Shown here: piece by piece, positions 25,672 to 33,750 of the stretch | Position numbering within the stretch: the first letter of the stretch is position 1 | Layout of the letters: each line of letters opens with the position of its first letter | NCBI GenBank assembly: GCA_027049035.1 | Contig: JALTVI010000115.1 | Span: 33,024-97,023 of the forward strand | Source of the DNA: Sulfurovum sp. | GTDB lineage: Bacteria > Campylobacterota > Campylobacteria > Campylobacterales > Sulfurovaceae | DNA length: 64,000 nucleotides | Direction of reading: 5' to 3' | Translations under genes and position numbers: made by a program | The notes under the pieces: generated by a model | What the model was told of the DNA's origin: nothing | The model's database searches: none | What the model saw: the letters and a program-made list of their open reading frames with translations, nothing else

Positions 25672-25899
25672 TTACGCCACACCCCATTTTCTCTTGTACT
25701 CTTCCACCAGTTCATCGGTGGTGATCTCTCCGTTTTCTACCCGAATAAGATCTTTTATATCCTGCTCATTCGGGAAAATATCTTCGATAGCTTGGGTGCC
25801 GATCACCCAAAGAATCCGATCATACGCCTCTTGGCTGATCTGATCTTTGTACTTGTCCAAATATGCGATGCTTTGTGCTTTCTTCTGCTCCCATGTCAT
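25672..25899 (-). CDS. VbhA-like antitoxin protein
   Basis: A 75-residue protein whose end, VENGEITTDELVEEYKRKWGV, matches the VbhA antitoxin family tail, and which has TQAIED where VbhA carries the Fic-inhibiting (S/T)xxxE(G/N) helix. VbhA proteins block Fic AMP-transferases. No Fic gene is adjacent; the only one in the window is the RhuM-Fic gene at 35.6 kb, outside this element. It is the last gene of a four-gene minus-strand operon and overlaps its neighbour by four bases. It could protect against an incoming or helper-borne Fic toxin. Confidence 0.6.
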   Translation of the reverse strand: MTWEQKKAQSIAYLDKYKDQISQEAYDRILWVIGTQAIEDIFPNEQDIKDLIRVENGEITTDELVEEYKRKWGVA

Positions 25900-26168
25900 T
25901 TGGTCTCCTTTTGAGTATTTTGCCGCAATTTTTCTACAAGATCCATCCAGTGCTTGGCTGCATCTTTTAGCTTCCGTGCAGCTTCTTGATAGTTTATGTC
26001 TTTGAGATCTTTTTTATGAACGTCATTGATCCATATTGTGTTAAATTTCTCTTTGTCTTTTGCATATTGTTCTATTGCTACACCGTAAGTCACTTTGAGG
26101 CGGTGAAGTGCTGCTCCGGCACTGCTAAAGATCTCTCTTAGTGTGTCATATTCCATTGGTGTTGCCAT
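25896..26168 (-). CDS. Hypothetical protein, paralogue 2 of a tandem pair
   Basis: This 90-residue helical protein begins MATPMEYDTLREIFSSAGAALHRL and shares the pattern DLKDINYQEAARKLKDAAKHWMD with the gene just upstream, so the two arose by tandem duplication. ATG start behind AGGGG. Function unknown; no membrane or catalytic motif. It overlaps the VbhA-like gene. Confidence 0.68.
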   Translation of the reverse strand: MATPMEYDTLREIFSSAGAALHRLKVTYGVAIEQYAKDKEKFNTIWINDVHKKDLKDINYQEAARKLKDAAKHWMDLVEKLRQNTQKETK

Positions 26169-26180
26169 CGCCGTTCCCCT

Positions 26181-26423
26181 TTAGTTGGTTTCCATATCAA
26201 TCCAAGGCTTTGCGGCATCTTTCATCTTTTGTGCAGCTGCTTGGTAGTCTATCTCTTTGAGGTCTTTTCGTTTGACCTCATTGAGCCATACCTGGACAAA
26301 GTTATCCTCTGCATCTTTGAATTGTGCTGCATCGATACCCTGCTGTGTCTCAAGTCTTGTAAGTGCCGCCATCGCAGAGCTGTAAAGCTCTCTTAGTGTG
26401 TCGTATTCCATCGGTGTTGCCAT
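26181..26423 (-). CDS. Hypothetical protein, paralogue 1 of a tandem pair
   Basis: An 80-residue protein starting at ATG 26423 (MATPMEYDTLRELYSSAMAALTRLE), sharing about half its positions with the next gene. The track start at 26426 is a GTG inside the previous stop region. The TGA of the preceding RHH-type gene overlaps this ATG. Predicted helical hairpin; function unknown. Confidence 0.68.
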   Translation of the reverse strand: MATPMEYDTLRELYSSAMAALTRLETQQGIDAAQFKDAEDNFVQVWLNEVKRKDLKEIDYQAAAQKMKDAAKPWIDMETN

Positions 26424-26827
26424 CACTGCTCCTTGTGTTGAAATCGATCCAAAAGTAGATTGACCGTTTGCGAAAGGTTCAGCCCCAGGGCTTTCGCCTG
26501 AGCCGAGAGCCGCTCGTGTACCTCTTTATCCAAGGTCACCTGAGTGCGTTTGTGCCGGTTGCGTGATTTGCCTACCCGCATGGCTACACGGAGTTTCCCC
26601 AGCTGCTCTTCGCTGAGATTCTCCCTGATCCACTCGTTGAGCCGCTCAAAGACCGACGCATCCACAGGCAGCGTCTCATCGAAGTGCTGCAAGGCTTCAC
26701 GGGCTTTGTCTTTGTTTACGGATTCACGCCAAAAAGAGGGGCTTTTGTCAAAACTGCGACGCAGATACGCCAGGGCGATGGTGTACTCTTCTTCATCCCT
26801 GATTCGCCACCGATTGGATCGCTGCAT
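26423..26827 (-). CDS. RHH-type DNA-binding protein
   Basis: From ATG 26827 (SD AGGAG, six bases) this is a 134-residue protein. The C-terminal 45 residues (HKRTQVTLDKEVHERLSAQAKALGLNLSQTVNLLLDRF) are a ribbon-helix-helix domain. The N-terminal part (EEEYTIALAYLRRSFDKS) is a helical domain with no clear family. It heads the operon with the paralogous pair and VbhA-like gene and is probably its autorepressor, binding the palindrome 20 bp upstream. Confidence 0.7.
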   Translation of the reverse strand: MQRSNRWRIRDEEEYTIALAYLRRSFDKSPSFWRESVNKDKAREALQHFDETLPVDASVFERLNEWIRENLSEEQLGKLRVAMRVGKSRNRHKRTQVTLDKEVHERLSAQAKALGLNLSQTVNLLLDRFQHKEQ

Positions 26828-27181
26828 CGTCACTCCTGGATATAATTGTTACATTGTAACATATATGAACTTATGGATTTGACAAATTTAAAGAATATTC
26901 AACATTCCGACTATCAATAAAAGGATCCGCTCTTGATGAAAGTTTTGACCCCCATTCATATATTTTATGGAGTAAAATGCCCAATATTCCGAAGCTTTTA
27001 GCCGTCATCTTTTAAAATTGGTCTAGAAAAAACCATATGTTTTTCTAGATATTTGGTGAACCGAGGTCATAAAACGGCATATAGTTTTATTTGTTGTTTC
27101 TAAAATCCAGCCAATTCTTCTAAAGCTTCACTTACAATATGTTATAATAGTAAAAAATAATACCGATGAAAGGAGGCGGTC
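26828..27181. other. 354-bp AT-rich intergenic region with palindrome, hairpin and promoter
   Basis: No gene is seen here. It holds TGTTACATTGTAACA (26847-26861), a perfect 6-3-6 palindrome placed as an operator for the RHH-type gene; a 10-bp perfect hairpin TCTAGAAAAA / TTTTTCTAGA with an 8-nt loop (27022-27049); and on the plus strand TATAAT at 27143-27148 followed by the strong AAAGGAGG before the gene at 27182. Most of the rest looks like noncoding spacer between two cargo modules. Confidence 0.6.
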
Positions 27182-27487
27182 ATGCTGCACTACCGACGAC
27201 GCAACTCTACCGAACCGATACCCCGGCAACGCATGCACCGTCATCCGTTGGTTACCCTGGTCAACTGGTCCTATGACCGAAGCCGCCATCTGGACGAAGA
27301 GCGGCTTAGAGAGATTTTGAGCAGGTTCAACGAACACTATGCCCATATCTATCTGCGTATCTTCAACGAAGTACCGGCGGAAGTGCTATGGTCATTCGTC
27401 GCTGAAAACGGTTTGGATGAGAGCGACATAGAAAATATCTACAACCGAATGCATCGCTTCGGGGTCGATCTGCGTCCGCTTCGATAA
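27182..27487 (+). CDS. Hypothetical partner of nucleotidyltransferase (possible antitoxin)
   Basis: A 101-residue basic protein behind a very strong AAAGGAGG and a TATAAT box. Its stop overlaps the start of the nucleotidyltransferase gene (TAATG), the typical layout of a type IV (AbiE-like) antitoxin-toxin operon. I do not recognise its sequence as the AbiEi family; the end (LDESDIENIYNRMHRFGVDLRPLR) is helical. The antitoxin role is inferred from context. Confidence 0.55.
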   Translation: MLHYRRRNSTEPIPRQRMHRHPLVTLVNWSYDRSRHLDEERLREILSRFNEHYAHIYLRIFNEVPAEVLWSFVAENGLDESDIENIYNRMHRFGVDLRPLR

Positions 27488-28389
27488 TGCACTCCTCTTT
27501 TGACTTCTCCGATCAAGCCCGACTCTTCGATATCGCCTTGGCGATTTTAGAAGATTACGGTATCACCGCCTGGTCACTGGGCGGCGGTACGGCACTTTCG
27601 ATGCTCTACTACCGACACCGGCTCTCATATGACATCGATATCTTTATCGAATCGTTTGGAGAGATCCAGCGTATTCTTGATCATCAAGAGGAAATCGCCG
27701 CCAACCTAGGTATCGATCGCAAAGCCATCCTCTCTTCTCCTACCGGCGTGACGTTTGTGCTTGACGATGAAGCACACGGCTTGAAACTCGATTTTGTCTA
27801 TTCTCCGGCGCTTACAAGCAAGCCTTTTGTGCAACGCGATGTGTTTAATCACACTGACATTACGGTGCAAACACCGCTGGAGATCGTCGCCAAAAAGCTC
27901 AAATTCCGTGAAAAAGCCACGATCCGGGACTTTGTAGACTACGCTATTGCCGAAGAGAAAGACGGGCTTTTGAGTAAGCTCAAAACGGAAAATGTAGTCG
28001 ATATCGATCGCTACTTCGACTTGATCGAAAAATTCGATTCAATCTCCAAAACCCTTTTTGACGAAGAGTTGCGCTGGCTCATCCCAAATGCCGACATTTC
28101 CAAAGAGACATTCGCCGATACGATTTACGGGCTAATGAAGCCAAAAGGCAAAATGATCCGTGTAGCCGTCGATCCATCCGGGGAAGTCGTCGCTTTCGAT
28201 GAGTTTATCCCCGTCTACAAAGAGCATTACGTTCCGATCGGTGAGCTTGAAATCTACACGATCCCAAACACGGGGATGGGCTACAAGGAGCTGATGAGGC
28301 TGGATAAAGCTAAGATTGTGGAGATGACAATCCAGGAAAACGATTCTCAATTTGGCGTTGAAACTCCATATAACGGCGATTCCGGATAA
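27487..28389 (+). CDS. AbiEii/MNT-type nucleotidyltransferase (probable toxin)
   Basis: This 300-residue protein has the nucleotidyltransferase signature SLGGGTALSMLYYRHRLSYDIDIFI (GG, S and paired DxD near residues 31-55) and downstream KLDFVYSP, as in AbiEii/AbiGii toxins, which transfer nucleotides onto tRNA or other targets. The C-terminal 100 residues are an added domain (VAVDPSGEVVAFDEFIPVYKEHYVP) of unknown role. It is coupled to the 101-residue gene before it. Likely toxin or abortive infection effector. Confidence 0.75.
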   Translation: MHSSFDFSDQARLFDIALAILEDYGITAWSLGGGTALSMLYYRHRLSYDIDIFIESFGEIQRILDHQEEIAANLGIDRKAILSSPTGVTFVLDDEAHGLKLDFVYSPALTSKPFVQRDVFNHTDITVQTPLEIVAKKLKFREKATIRDFVDYAIAEEKDGLLSKLKTENVVDIDRYFDLIEKFDSISKTLFDEELRWLIPNADISKETFADTIYGLMKPKGKMIRVAVDPSGEVVAFDEFIPVYKEHYVPIGELEIYTIPNTGMGYKELMRLDKAKIVEMTIQENDSQFGVETPYNGDSG

Positions 28390-28399
28390 AGGAAGTATT

Positions 28400-28810
28400 T
28401 TGGGAAAAGAGCGGATGACGCGTTCTGAGAATATGCGTAGAATTAAAGCAAAAGACACTAAAATAGAACGTATACTCGCCAAAGCGATGTGGAAAGAGGG
28501 ACTTCGCTACCGAAAAAATTGCAAAGATGTGTTCGGAAAGCCGGATTTTTGCTTTAAAGGCAAGAAGATAGCGATCTTCTGCGATAGTGAATTTTGGCAC
28601 GGCAAGAAGTTTTTAGAGGGCGAAAGATTTAAAACGAATACTGACTTTTGGGAAGAGAAAATAAAACGCAATATTAAGCGGGACAAAGAAGTGAATGAAC
28701 GATTGAGAAGTGAAGGTTGGACGGTGCTTAGGTTTTGGGGAAAGGATATTGAAAAAAACGTAGAAAATTGTTTGAAAGAAATCAAATCTAGGATTATAAA
28801 AAATGGATAA
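28400..28810 (+). CDS. vsr: Vsr-type (very short patch) endonuclease
   Basis: I favour the TTG at 28400 (MGKERMTRSENMRRIKAKDT), six bases after an AGGA core; ATG 28415 is possible, while the track start at 28352 lies inside the previous gene. The protein matches Vsr: RSENMRRIKAKDTKIE at the N-terminus, GKPDFCFKGKKIAIFCDSEFWHG with the catalytic Asp and the WH pair, and a C-terminal EGWTVLRFWGKDI. In Vsr-GHKL-Dcm sets this nuclease is thought to act as the restriction or repair enzyme. It overlaps the GHKL gene by eight bases. Confidence 0.88.
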   Translation: MGKERMTRSENMRRIKAKDTKIERILAKAMWKEGLRYRKNCKDVFGKPDFCFKGKKIAIFCDSEFWHGKKFLEGERFKTNTDFWEEKIKRNIKRDKEVNERLRSEGWTVLRFWGKDIEKNVENCLKEIKSRIIKNG

Positions 28811-30806
28811 TGACCAAATACTTCAATTAGCGTTTCATGGCAAAATCATAGATCACCTTGGTGTACAAATGTATCAAAGCCCCATTGCATCAATCGCGGA
28901 ACTTGTGTCTAATGCATGGGATGCTAATGCAGAAAAAGTTGAAATAACACTTCCTGAAGTCATGGGTGGTGATGCCGCAATTATTGTCAAAGATGACGGT
29001 GACGGTATGACATTAGATGATTGCCAAAATAAATATTTAAATATAGGATACAATAGGAGAGAACATTCCGATACGAGTCGAGATAGACCTGTAATGGGCA
29101 GAAAGGGTATTGGAAAATTTGCCGGATTTGGTATAGCAAATAAAATAAAAATAGACACAATTAGTAAGCAAACCGGTGAAAGAACAGTATTTGTATTAGA
29201 TCTTGATCAAATTCGGGAAGGAGATACCTATGTCAACACATCTCCGCTACAATTGATACCTGAACTCATTGAAGAACCTGATGAGGAAAGGAAAAAAGAT
29301 CACGGTACAGAAATTACGTTACTTGACCTTACCTTTGAACGGAAACCCAGTAAAGACATATTTATAAGAGGATTATCACGAAGATTTGCTATAAACTCAA
29401 CTGCTGATAATTTTCAAGTATTTGTTAATGGTACCGAAGTTAAAGAAGAAGATGATTCTTCTAGAATAGAGTTTTCTTTTCCACGAGACTACAAAAACGA
29501 TGAAAAACCGGATGGGTTAATTATAAAAGATGGATATGGGATTGAGACAATAAACGGGCAAGAAATAAGTTGGAAAATAAATTTTTACAAAGATACCATT
29601 CAAGAACAAGACCTACAGGGTATATCTGTTTTTGCACATAAAAAGCTAGCTCAAACTCCTTTTATGTTCAACCTTTCAGGAGGTCTACCTTCACAAACCG
29701 GACCTGAATATTTATCAGGTAAAGTAATTGCGGACTTTGTTGATGAATTGTCAACAGATGTTATATCACCGGAACGCCAAAGACTTAATTGGGAGCACGG
29801 TGAATTAAAACCTCTTGAAACCTGGGGGCAGGAAAAGATAAAAGAGCTTTTAAAAATATGGAAAAAAAGACATCAAGAGGAAAGAGAAAAGATCATCAAG
29901 GAAAAAATCGGTAATTTCGGGCAAAGACTTTCTAAATTACCACCACATGAGCAAAAAGTTATAGAAACTGCTTTAAAAAAATTGGCTGCATTACCAAAAT
30001 TGACGACAGAGCAATTTACTGAAATGGGTGAAGCGATATTAATCGCATGGGAAGGTGGTCGTCTAAAAGCTCTAATAACCGAGATGGCTGATGTTCAAGA
30101 TATGACCGAGGAACACTTGCTAAATATTCTTATTGAAGCAAATGTATTGACTTCATTACATACTGCCGAGGCAGTTAAAACAAAGTTAGAAGCAATAGAA
30201 GGATTAAGGCAGCGTATTGAAAGTAGAGAATTAGAAAATGCTGTTAGGGACTATATAGCCAAAAATCCTTGGTTGATCTCTCCAGAATGGGAGACATTTG
30301 TTGTAGAAAAATCTTTAAAACATATAATTGAAAAAGCCCTAAAAGAAAGTGGCATTGAAGAAGAAGAAGACTGGAAAAAGCGTGTAGATCTTATATTGAG
30401 TAGTGGAAATTCTCTTTTGGTTTTGGAGTTCATGAGACCGGGTCTAAAGATCGATAGAGATCATATGGAAAGATTTGAATACTACATAGATACGATAAAA
30501 GATGCAATTTCAAGTCAGACAGGAGTAATTTTTAAGAGTGAACAAGTTTTTGGATATTTAATAGCAGATAAGATTGAAAACTCAAAAGGTGCTTTAAAAA
30601 TAAAAATACAGAAACTTTCAAAAAGTAATATGTATGTTATGGACTGGGAAAGCTTGCTTGAAAAAGCAGAAGCACAATGGCAAGAATTCTTAGATATATT
30701 AATCGAGAGATCTCCTGATGATCATAGAATTCAAGCCCTAAAAGAAGATGAGTCAAAAGATGATGCTATTGAAGAGACTTCTTTATCATCTCCGCCTGCT
30801 TCTTAA
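28803..30806 (+). CDS. GHKL (MutL/Hsp90-like) ATPase with C-terminal nuclease-like domain
   Basis: The N-terminal ATPase has all Bergerat motifs: N37 (AELVSNAWDAN), DDGDGM at 64-69 and GRKGIGKFAG at 99-108. The C-terminal third (about 480-640) begins with NPWLISPEWETF and contains RVDLILSSGNSLLVLEFMRPG (D529, E542), an arrangement like a PD-(D/E)xK core but with Met for the usual Lys. GHKL ATPases beside vsr and a C5-methyltransferase form a known restriction-type system (BbrUII/HgiDII group). The gene ends convergently, 41 bp inside the methyltransferase gene. Confidence 0.85.
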   Translation: MDNDQILQLAFHGKIIDHLGVQMYQSPIASIAELVSNAWDANAEKVEITLPEVMGGDAAIIVKDDGDGMTLDDCQNKYLNIGYNRREHSDTSRDRPVMGRKGIGKFAGFGIANKIKIDTISKQTGERTVFVLDLDQIREGDTYVNTSPLQLIPELIEEPDEERKKDHGTEITLLDLTFERKPSKDIFIRGLSRRFAINSTADNFQVFVNGTEVKEEDDSSRIEFSFPRDYKNDEKPDGLIIKDGYGIETINGQEISWKINFYKDTIQEQDLQGISVFAHKKLAQTPFMFNLSGGLPSQTGPEYLSGKVIADFVDELSTDVISPERQRLNWEHGELKPLETWGQEKIKELLKIWKKRHQEEREKIIKEKIGNFGQRLSKLPPHEQKVIETALKKLAALPKLTTEQFTEMGEAILIAWEGGRLKALITEMADVQDMTEEHLLNILIEANVLTSLHTAEAVKTKLEAIEGLRQRIESRELENAVRDYIAKNPWLISPEWETFVVEKSLKHIIEKALKESGIEEEEDWKKRVDLILSSGNSLLVLEFMRPGLKIDRDHMERFEYYIDTIKDAISSQTGVIFKSEQVFGYLIADKIENSKGALKIKIQKLSKSNMYVMDWESLLEKAEAQWQEFLDILIERSPDDHRIQALKEDESKDDAIEETSLSSPPAS

Positions 30807-31791
30807 TATAAGCCGGTGGCAGAGCATTACCGATCATCAGAGCGATTTTATCTCGTGCGATATCGGTAGGAAATTTGTAATCTTTCGGAAAAGTCTGTAA
30901 AAGTGCGGCTTCACGCAGTGTAATCGCCCTATTCTCTTCAGGGTGCAAGAACCTACCTTTAGAAGGGTTGGTGCAGCCGCCGGTGATCGTCGGAGCCACA
31001 TCATCCCATTTCATGCGACCGTAGACATCACGAAAGCCGTTTGGATATTTCAAGTGACAAGGGAGCCAATACTCTCTAGGTAAATCTTTTCTGCTCCCCC
31101 CGTTTTTCGGAATAAGCGAAATCATTTTTTGCACTTTTTCGGTTCGTTTCACGGGATAGTCATGAAGCGGATCATCACCGGTACCCGGTGTATGTATCTC
31201 AGATAGCGCATCTCTTACTGTCTTTTTACTGTTTGATTTCGGAGCAAACGGGATCTTTTTTTCTCTGCCGGTCATTAATATCATGCGTTTTCTTCTTTGA
31301 GGTACGCCGTATTCCGATATATCATGTATTTGCACGGTTTCACTATCAACATGATATCCGAGTTCCTTGAGACGGGTAAGAACTTTTTTAATCCTGGGAT
31401 CTTTGGCTAATCCCGGAACATTTTCGATGAGGATCGCTTTCGGAAGCAATTCTTCCGTGAGTCTCAATATTTGAAACACCAAATCATTTCTTTCATCATC
31501 AACAGATGAAGCGGCATTCTTGGTGCGAAGGGATGAAAAGCCTTGACAAGGAGGACAGCCGGCAAGGAGATCCAATTCTCCTTTTTCGATTTTCAAAGTA
31601 TTAAAAATCTCTTTAGCATTGAGATCTTGTATAGGTTTATTCCACAATCGACTTTCCGGATGATTCATACGGTAAGCCCTAGAGACCGTAGGATCAATTT
31701 CAACCGCTCCGACAACATTGAAGCCCGCTTGTTTAAGTCCTTCGGTTAATCCTCCGGCACCGCAAAACAAATCAATAGCTTTAGGCTTCAT
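30766..31791 (-). CDS. dcm: DNA (cytosine-5) methyltransferase
   Basis: A 341-residue enzyme (start ATG 31791; the track start is an upstream TTG). Motif I is DLFCGAGGLTEGL, the catalytic cysteine is C82 in GCPPCQGFSS, motif VI is IENVPGL, motif VIII QRRKRMILM and motif X IGNALPP. The variable region between about 215 and 270 sets specificity. It protects host DNA against the Vsr/GHKL system, is convergent with and overlaps the GHKL gene, and has the palindrome TTGTCAATTTGACAA 69 bp before its start, the same as at the antitoxin promoters. Confidence 0.94.
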   Translation of the reverse strand: MKPKAIDLFCGAGGLTEGLKQAGFNVVGAVEIDPTVSRAYRMNHPESRLWNKPIQDLNAKEIFNTLKIEKGELDLLAGCPPCQGFSSLRTKNAASSVDDERNDLVFQILRLTEELLPKAILIENVPGLAKDPRIKKVLTRLKELGYHVDSETVQIHDISEYGVPQRRKRMILMTGREKKIPFAPKSNSKKTVRDALSEIHTPGTGDDPLHDYPVKRTEKVQKMISLIPKNGGSRKDLPREYWLPCHLKYPNGFRDVYGRMKWDDVAPTITGGCTNPSKGRFLHPEENRAITLREAALLQTFPKDYKFPTDIARDKIALMIGNALPPAYIKKQAEMIKKSLQ

Positions 31792-31859
31792 GCTCTCATC
31801 CGCAAATCTTTTCTTTTTTATGCAATTATACCCGTAATAGCTTGTTTTGGTATTAATAA

Positions 31860-31874
31860 TTGTCAATTTGACAA
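31860..31874. promoter_or_regulatory. TTGTCAATTTGACAA palindrome upstream of dcm
   Basis: This perfect 15-nt palindrome is identical to those overlapping the -35 boxes of the two antitoxin genes at 32424 and 33773. It suggests that dcm transcription is sensed or controlled by the adjacent HTH antitoxin-like protein. Confidence 0.6.
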
Positions 31875-31968
31875 ATACAGTAGAGATAATATTGTTTTGA
31901 TTCTTTGTTTTTTAAATGAGATTTCAATTCCATCTTTAATTGTCAAGATTCTATTTTAAAGCCATGTC

Positions 31969-32394
31969 CTAATATTCTCGCAAACTAGAAATTACATTTT
32001 CGATAAGTTTATTATCCACACGATCTTTATGCTTTAGCAAAGAAGCAAGGATCCGTTCCCTGCCGAAAAACTCAGCAAGCGTTTGCACGACAAAATTGTT
32101 ATAGGCTCTCTGTAACGTGGCTACGATGAAGATATCTACCGGTGCTTTCTTGTCAGGGTCATTGTTCCAGAGGATCGCTTTGGGCAAACCTGCTTCAATC
32201 AGTTCGCCGGCGGTAACGTAGGCTTTTGCTGTGGGCATATTACGAAGCAGGATCATCGCATAACCGGGTACCTCCCCCGACTTTTTCCAGCCGGCAACGG
32301 TATAATATGGGATACCTGTGTAAGCGGAGAAGGCTTTTTTGCTGATACCTTTGGCTTTAAGTAATGTCTCAAATGCTTTATGTTCTATTTTCAT
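31969..32394 (-). CDS. HTH antitoxin-like protein, orphan copy
   Basis: From ATG 32394 (MKIEHKAFETLLKAK) the protein has 141 residues: an N-terminal Cro/CI-like HTH (ISKKAFSAYTGIPYYTVAGWKKSG) and a C-terminal helical domain. It is about 80 percent identical by eye to the antitoxin gene at 33306 but has no toxin gene after it. The track start is a TTG inside the operator. It may be an anti-toxin decoy, or a controller of the nearby dcm. Confidence 0.78.
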   Translation of the reverse strand: MKIEHKAFETLLKAKGISKKAFSAYTGIPYYTVAGWKKSGEVPGYAMILLRNMPTAKAYVTAGELIEAGLPKAILWNNDPDKKAPVDIFIVATLQRAYNNFVVQTLAEFFGRERILASLLKHKDRVDNKLIENVISSLREY

Positions 32395-32401
32395 AGTTGT
32401 T

Positions 32402-32438
32402 ATTTTAACCAATTTGGGAAACTTTGTCAATTTGACAA
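32402..32438 (-). promoter_or_regulatory. Antitoxin promoter with overlapping palindromic operator
   Basis: On the minus strand TTGACA (32430-32425), a 17-bp spacer and TAAAAT (32407-32402) form a good promoter. The palindrome TTGTCAATTTGACAA (32424-32438) covers the -35, fitting autorepression. Confidence 0.78.
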
Positions 32439-32540
32439 ATATTTGAGGAATGAGGATTTTGAGGAAAATTGCGATTTATTTACTGCGGCTCGTGGTGACA
32501 TTTTTTGATTTCGTTCGATGTAGCGGGCTTTGAAGAGGTT

Positions 32541-32587
32541 CTCATAACCCGAAGGTCGGTGGTTCAAATCCGCCTCCCGCAACCAAT
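32541..32587 (+). repeat. attR core of the mobilizable element
   Basis: 47 bases identical to the 3' part of tRNA-fMet at 14808-14854. A GTGGTGACA arm-like site lies 41 bp inside (32492-32500). It is not a functional tRNA: the 5' half is absent. Confidence 0.92.
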
Positions 32588-32625
32588 CAACTTCCAGAGC
32601 TTAACACCACCAATTCAAAACTACA

Positions 32626-33309
32626 CTAATTCAAATCGCCAATAAAACTCAACAACTCCTTTTTGAGTACTTCATATTTTCTCAAATCCATTACACCGTT
32701 TTCAATCCCCTCAAAATCAAACGGGTCCTCCTTTTTGGCTTTGAATAGATCGATGATATGTTCCGGACGATAGGTGATACGATAGTGCATGATCGTTTGG
32801 AGGAGATCTTCTCCACTAAATCCACAATGTTTGAGCACATAGACCACATCGTACAGATCACGGATTTTGTTTCGATCAAGGAGTAAAAGCACTTTAAGCT
32901 TGAAGATGTTCTCCACCGAAGCGATTCGTAATGTTCCCAACTGTGTACCCGTGTCGTTTTGGAGGATTTCGCTTTCATAAATGTTGCTGGAAGGATTGAT
33001 GACAAAATCGACTTTGACACCATTTATGATGTATCGCTGCATCATCTCATGAATGTCTCCACCTTCGTTGATGGCGGTATCGATAATGGTTCTATCGAAC
33101 TCCAAAGGCGTAACCTCTTCAAACATTTCTAGAAAATCTAAGGATGGCAATTTGTCGGCAAATGGAAAGCAGATATCCAGATCGAAGCTCTCTCGATGCT
33201 TCAGATGGTAAGCCAGTGCTGTACCGCCCATCAAAATAGCTCGATGCTCGGCAAACAAATCAATGCGGGAAAATCGCTCCAGCAGCGTTTGGGTCTGAGG
33301 ATTGATCAT
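32626..33309 (-). CDS. AbiEii-type nucleotidyltransferase toxin
   Basis: A 227-residue nucleotidyltransferase with MGGTALAYHLKHRESFDLDICF (GG, S, DxD) and VKVDFVINP as third acidic motif, followed by KLKVLLLLDRNKIRDLYDVVYVLK, typical of AbiEii/MenA-like toxins. Its start overlaps the antitoxin stop by four bases. Such enzymes block growth by modifying tRNA 3' ends or other RNA (family knowledge). The pair sits directly behind the tRNA-fMet att repeat and could stabilise the insertion. Confidence 0.85.
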   Translation of the reverse strand: MINPQTQTLLERFSRIDLFAEHRAILMGGTALAYHLKHRESFDLDICFPFADKLPSLDFLEMFEEVTPLEFDRTIIDTAINEGGDIHEMMQRYIINGVKVDFVINPSSNIYESEILQNDTGTQLGTLRIASVENIFKLKVLLLLDRNKIRDLYDVVYVLKHCGFSGEDLLQTIMHYRITYRPEHIIDLFKAKKEDPFDFEGIENGVMDLRKYEVLKKELLSFIGDLN

Positions 33310-33743
33310 GCGGCACTCTGATGATCTTGCAGATAGGCGGTGACTTTTTCGATGAGTTTGTCACTCACCCGCTCTTTGTGTCTGAGCAGTGCGGCAAAGA
33401 TCCGCTCTCTGCCGAAAAACTCGGCAAGCTTTTGTACTACAAAATCGTTATAGGCTCTCTGCAACGTGGCAACGATAAAGATATCTACCGGTACTTTTTT
33501 GTCGGGATCGTTGTTCCAGAGGATCGCTTTGGGTAAACCGGCTTCGATCAGCTCACCGGCGGTGATATAGGCTTTTGCTGTGGGCATATTACGAAGCAGG
33601 ATCATCGCATAACCGGGTACCTTCCCCGACTTTTTCCAGCCGGCAACGGTATAATATGGGATACCTGTGTAGGCAGAGAAAGCTTTTTTGCTGATAGCTT
33701 TGGCTTTAAGTAATGTCTCGAATGCTTTATGTTGTATTTTCAT
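33306..33743 (-). CDS. HTH antitoxin-like protein of the AbiEii pair
   Basis: From ATG 33743 (MKIQHKAFETLLKAKAISKKAF) the protein has 145 residues, with an N-terminal HTH and helical C-terminal domain. It is a close paralogue of the gene at 31969. It precedes and overlaps the toxin gene, and its promoter is covered by a perfect palindrome, so it is probably an autoregulating antitoxin. Confidence 0.82.
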   Translation of the reverse strand: MKIQHKAFETLLKAKAISKKAFSAYTGIPYYTVAGWKKSGKVPGYAMILLRNMPTAKAYITAGELIEAGLPKAILWNNDPDKKVPVDIFIVATLQRAYNDFVVQKLAEFFGRERIFAALLRHKERVSDKLIEKVTAYLQDHQSAA

Positions 33744-33750
33744 ACTTGTC

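Noticed and set aside
32541-32585. Possible second tRNA-fMet gene
   Set aside because: Only the 3' 45 nt are present; D arm and 5' acceptor strand are missing. It is an att copy.
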